DNA from: Nitrospinota bacterium
Lineage (GTDB): Bacteria; UBA8248
DNA: 9,152 nucleotides
NCBI GenBank assembly: GCA_029937135.1
Contig: JAPYQX010000099.1
Span: 1-9,152, forward strand
Reading direction: 5' to 3'
In this document: piece after piece, positions 7,008-9,152 of the stretch
How the letters are laid out: each line of letters begins with the position of its first letter
How positions within the stretch are numbered: position 1 is the first letter of the stretch
The notes under the pieces: generated by a model
What the model was told of the DNA's origin: nothing
The model's database searches: none
Seen by the model: only the letters and a program-made list of their open reading frames with translations
Made by a program: the position numbers and the translations under genes

Positions 7008-8117
7008 TTGACTCTCGAAATTCCCTACGTGAATATCGCCGGCCAGCACGCCGCTCTGAAGTCCGATTTGTTGGAAGCGGTCGGGAGCGTAATCGAGGGA
7101 GGGCAGTTCATTCTGGGGGAGGCGGTTGCCGAGTTCGAACGGCGATTCGCCGAACTTTGCGGAGTGCGCTTCGCGGTGGGCGTCAATTCGGGAACGGACG
7201 CCTTGATCATCGCGCTTCGCGCTCTCGGGATTGGCCCGGGCGATGAGGTCATCACCGCGCCGAACTCTTTCGTGGCGACGGCCTCGGCTATCGCTCTTGC
7301 CGGAGCCAGGCCCGTATTCGTTGACGTTCGGGACGACTACAACCTGGACCCGGACCTCATCGAGTCGGCTGTCACTTCCAATACGAAGGCTATCCTGCCG
7401 GTCCACCTGACCGGGAGGCCCGCGGATATGGACCCGATCCTTGAGGTGGCGGGCCGGCACGGACTGCGGGTGATCGAGGACGCGGCCCAGGCGGTCGCCG
7501 CCGAGTATCGCGGAAAACGGGTCGGCTCGCTCGGCGACATCGGCTGCTTCAGTCTCCACCCCCTCAAGACGCTGAGCGCCTGCGGGGACGGGGGGGTTTT
7601 GACAACCGATGACGAGGCTCTCTTCGAGCGATTTGGAACAATGCGGAATCTCGGGCTGAAAACCCGCGACAATGCCGTCAACTGGAGTGGAAACTCGCGC
7701 CTCGACAGCGTTCAGGCCGCGATGCTGCTCGTGAAGATGAAGTATCTGGAGGAGTGGACCGAGAAGCGCCGCTCGAACGCCGCGTACCACCAAAAGGCCC
7801 TGGCCGATTTGCCGGGGGTCCGGGTTCCGGCCGACAAGTCTTTCGAGCGGGCCGTTTATCACGCCTTTGTTATCCAGGCCGAGAAAAGGGACGAGTTGAA
7901 GGCGCATCTGGAAAGCAGGGGGATAGGGTCGGCGGTTCACTATCCCGTTCCCATTCACCTTCAGGATGCGGCCTCGGAACTGGGATATGGACCGGGAAGT
8001 TTTCCGGCTACGGAAGATCAGGCCGGAAAAATTTTGAGCCTGCCGGTTTATGCCGAGCTTACCGGCGGGGATTTGGAGCAAATTTCCGGCGCCATAGAGG
8101 AATTTTATCGAGGATGA
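7008..8117 (+). CDS. DegT/DnrJ/EryC1/StrS sugar aminotransferase, first copy
   Basis: This 369-aa PLP enzyme belongs to the family that transfers an amino group, usually from glutamate, to a keto-sugar nucleotide. NSGTDAL (60-66) is the cofactor phosphate loop, EDAAQ (157-161) holds the Asp that contacts the pyridine nitrogen, and FSLHPLK (181-187) carries the Schiff-base lysine K187, followed by GDGG (193-196). The N-terminus IPYVN and the segment HYPVPIHLQ resemble the QdtB/FdtB and WbpE branch that aminates 3-keto sugars, but the regiochemistry is not certain. Start TTG 7008 is backed by GAAGGA at 6992-6997; the gap after E1 beta is 41 bases. Its stop overlaps the next gene as ATGA. The substrate is presumably a keto sugar made by one of the SDRs. 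Confidence 0.93.
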   Translation: MTLEIPYVNIAGQHAALKSDLLEAVGSVIEGGQFILGEAVAEFERRFAELCGVRFAVGVNSGTDALIIALRALGIGPGDEVITAPNSFVATASAIALAGARPVFVDVRDDYNLDPDLIESAVTSNTKAILPVHLTGRPADMDPILEVAGRHGLRVIEDAAQAVAAEYRGKRVGSLGDIGCFSLHPLKTLSACGDGGVLTTDDEALFERFGTMRNLGLKTRDNAVNWSGNSRLDSVQAAMLLVKMKYLEEWTEKRRSNAAYHQKALADLPGVRVPADKSFERAVYHAFVIQAEKRDELKAHLESRGIGSAVHYPVPIHLQDAASELGYGPGSFPATEDQAGKILSLPVYAELTGGDLEQISGAIEEFYRG

Positions 8118-9152
8118 CTAATTCCGAAAAGTCGATGCGCGTTCCTTTTTCATACCTGGACCGGCAATTCGCGGACGTTGACGCTTATCTGGGCGATATC
8201 CGCGAGCTCGTCACCAGCGGGAACTTCACGCTGGGCGCGGCATTGACCGAGTTCGAGAGCCGTTTTGCCGGGCTGTGCGGCGCGCCCTTCGCGGTTGGGG
8301 TGGGAACGGGGACGGATGCGCTGTCCATGTCGCTCAAGGTTCTGGGCGTGGGCCCGGGAGATGAGGTCATCACCACCCCGACAACCTTTGTCGCGACGGT
8401 CGGCGCGATAGCGATGACGGGAGCGCGGCCCGCCTTCGTGGACAGCGAAGAGGGTTTCGTGATCGACCCGGCCAAGATCGAGGCGGCGATCACGCCCCGG
8501 ACCAAGGCCATCGTTCCCGTTCACTACACGGGCAATGTCGCGGACATGCCGGCGATCATGGAGATCGCCGAAAAACACGGCTTGATCGTCGTCGAGGATG
8601 CCTGTCAGGCCATCATGGGAGCCATCGACGGCGCGCCGGTCGGCTCGTGGGGGGCCAGCGCGGGTTTCAGCCTCCACCCCCTCAAAAACCTCAATGTCTG
8701 GGGCGATGGGGGGGTCATCGTCACCCATTCCGGGGAGCTGGCCGAAAAGCTCCGGCTTTACCGGAATCACGGCCTAGTTGGCCGCGACGAGGTGGCCGTC
8801 TATGGCATCAACTGCCGGCTGGATACGATTCAGGCCGTTGTCGGAAACCGCCTGATCGGCCAGACGGAGTTCATTACCTCCCAGCGCATCGCCAACGCCC
8901 GGAAATACGACGAGGCTTTCTCGGATATGGGGGAGTTCATCCGGGTGCCCGGGCGGCGGCCGGGCGTGAAGCATGTCTACCACCTGTACTTGCTTCGCGC
9001 CCGGCGGAGAGACGATCTGCTCGCCTACCTGAACGAAAACGGAGTCGAGGCCAAGGTGCATTATCCGATTCCGATGCACCTGCAGGAGGCCACGCGGGAC
9101 CTGGGATACAAAAAGGGAGATTTCCCGGTCAGCGAAGAGGACGCTCTTAATA
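8114..9152 (+). CDS. DegT/DnrJ/EryC1/StrS sugar aminotransferase, second copy (3' end cut off)
   Basis: This is an open frame of 346 codons with no stop before the window edge; by comparison with its neighbour about 25-30 residues are missing. GTGTDAL (64-70), EDACQ (161-165), FSLHPLK (185-191, PLP lysine K191) and GDGG (197-200) mark a functional PLP sugar aminotransferase. It is a paralogue of the preceding gene, roughly half identical by eye across the central domain, but differs in the active-site surroundings (NLNVW against TLSAC after the lysine). The two may therefore act on different keto sugars or positions. ATG 8114 overlaps the previous TGA, with AGAGGA about 12 bases upstream. ATG 8135 is an alternative that would align better with the family N-terminus (VPFSYLDRQ). 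Similarity to QdtB/WbpE-type enzymes is as for its neighbour. Confidence 0.92.
   Translation, partial: MTNSEKSMRVPFSYLDRQFADVDAYLGDIRELVTSGNFTLGAALTEFESRFAGLCGAPFAVGVGTGTDALSMSLKVLGVGPGDEVITTPTTFVATVGAIAMTGARPAFVDSEEGFVIDPAKIEAAITPRTKAIVPVHYTGNVADMPAIMEIAEKHGLIVVEDACQAIMGAIDGAPVGSWGASAGFSLHPLKNLNVWGDGGVIVTHSGELAEKLRLYRNHGLVGRDEVAVYGINCRLDTIQAVVGNRLIGQTEFITSQRIANARKYDEAFSDMGEFIRVPGRRPGVKHVYHLYLLRARRRDDLLAYLNENGVEAKVHYPIPMHLQEATRDLGYKKGDFPVSEEDALN

Noticed and set aside
6963..8081. Reverse-strand ORF of 372 aa opposite the first aminotransferase
   Set aside because: It mirrors a clear PLP aminotransferase and shows no family motifs.
8647..9150. + strand ORF of 167 aa inside the second aminotransferase
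   Set aside because: It is out of frame with the aminotransferase, which is open and well conserved over the same bases; its product is Arg/Pro/Gly-rich.

Overview
The window is one end of a polysaccharide or glycoconjugate sugar-biosynthesis cluster. It comes from a GC-rich bacterium, probably Gram-negative. That lean rests on GmhA- and HldE-like heptose-type enzymes; nothing here fixes the taxon. All convincing genes lie on the + strand. Several are packed with 4-base stop/start overlaps (at 3904, 5904 and 8114), and the other gaps are about 6 to 41 bases, so 685 to 9152 reads as one operon that runs off the right edge. Start codons are mixed: besides ATG, two TTG (1700, 7008) and two GTG (3904, 4924).

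Layout. 1-684 is by eye less GC-rich and holds no confident gene: an open tail at the left edge, a doubtful 112-aa ORF (106-444), and a 240-base leader with a short direct repeat and mini-ORFs. From 685 the order is: an extended SDR NAD-dependent epimerase/dehydratase (685-1680); a two-domain protein with an HldE-like nucleotidylyltransferase followed by a PfkB/heptokinase-like domain, the reverse of E. coli HldE (1700-3247); a GmhA-like SIS phosphosugar isomerase (about 3287-3907); a second SDR (3904-4908); thiamine-diphosphate 2-oxoacid dehydrogenase-type E1 alpha (4924-5907) and E1 beta (5904-6966, split by one extra A in an A7 tract); and two tandem DegT/DnrJ/EryC1/StrS-type PLP aminotransferases (7008-8117, and 8114 to the edge).

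How they may work together (inference). The SIS isomerase and the kinase/nucleotidylyltransferase resemble the front end of ADP- or CDP-heptose synthesis. The two SDRs would epimerise, oxidise or dehydrate the nucleotide sugar. The two sugar aminotransferases would add amino groups to keto-sugar intermediates. The E1 alpha/beta pair has no E2 or E3 partner in view, so it may transfer an acyl or C2 unit to a sugar instead of serving a classical dehydrogenase complex. The end product could be an unusual amino, possibly branched-chain or higher-carbon, sugar. No glycosyltransferase, GmhB phosphatase or transporter is visible in the window.
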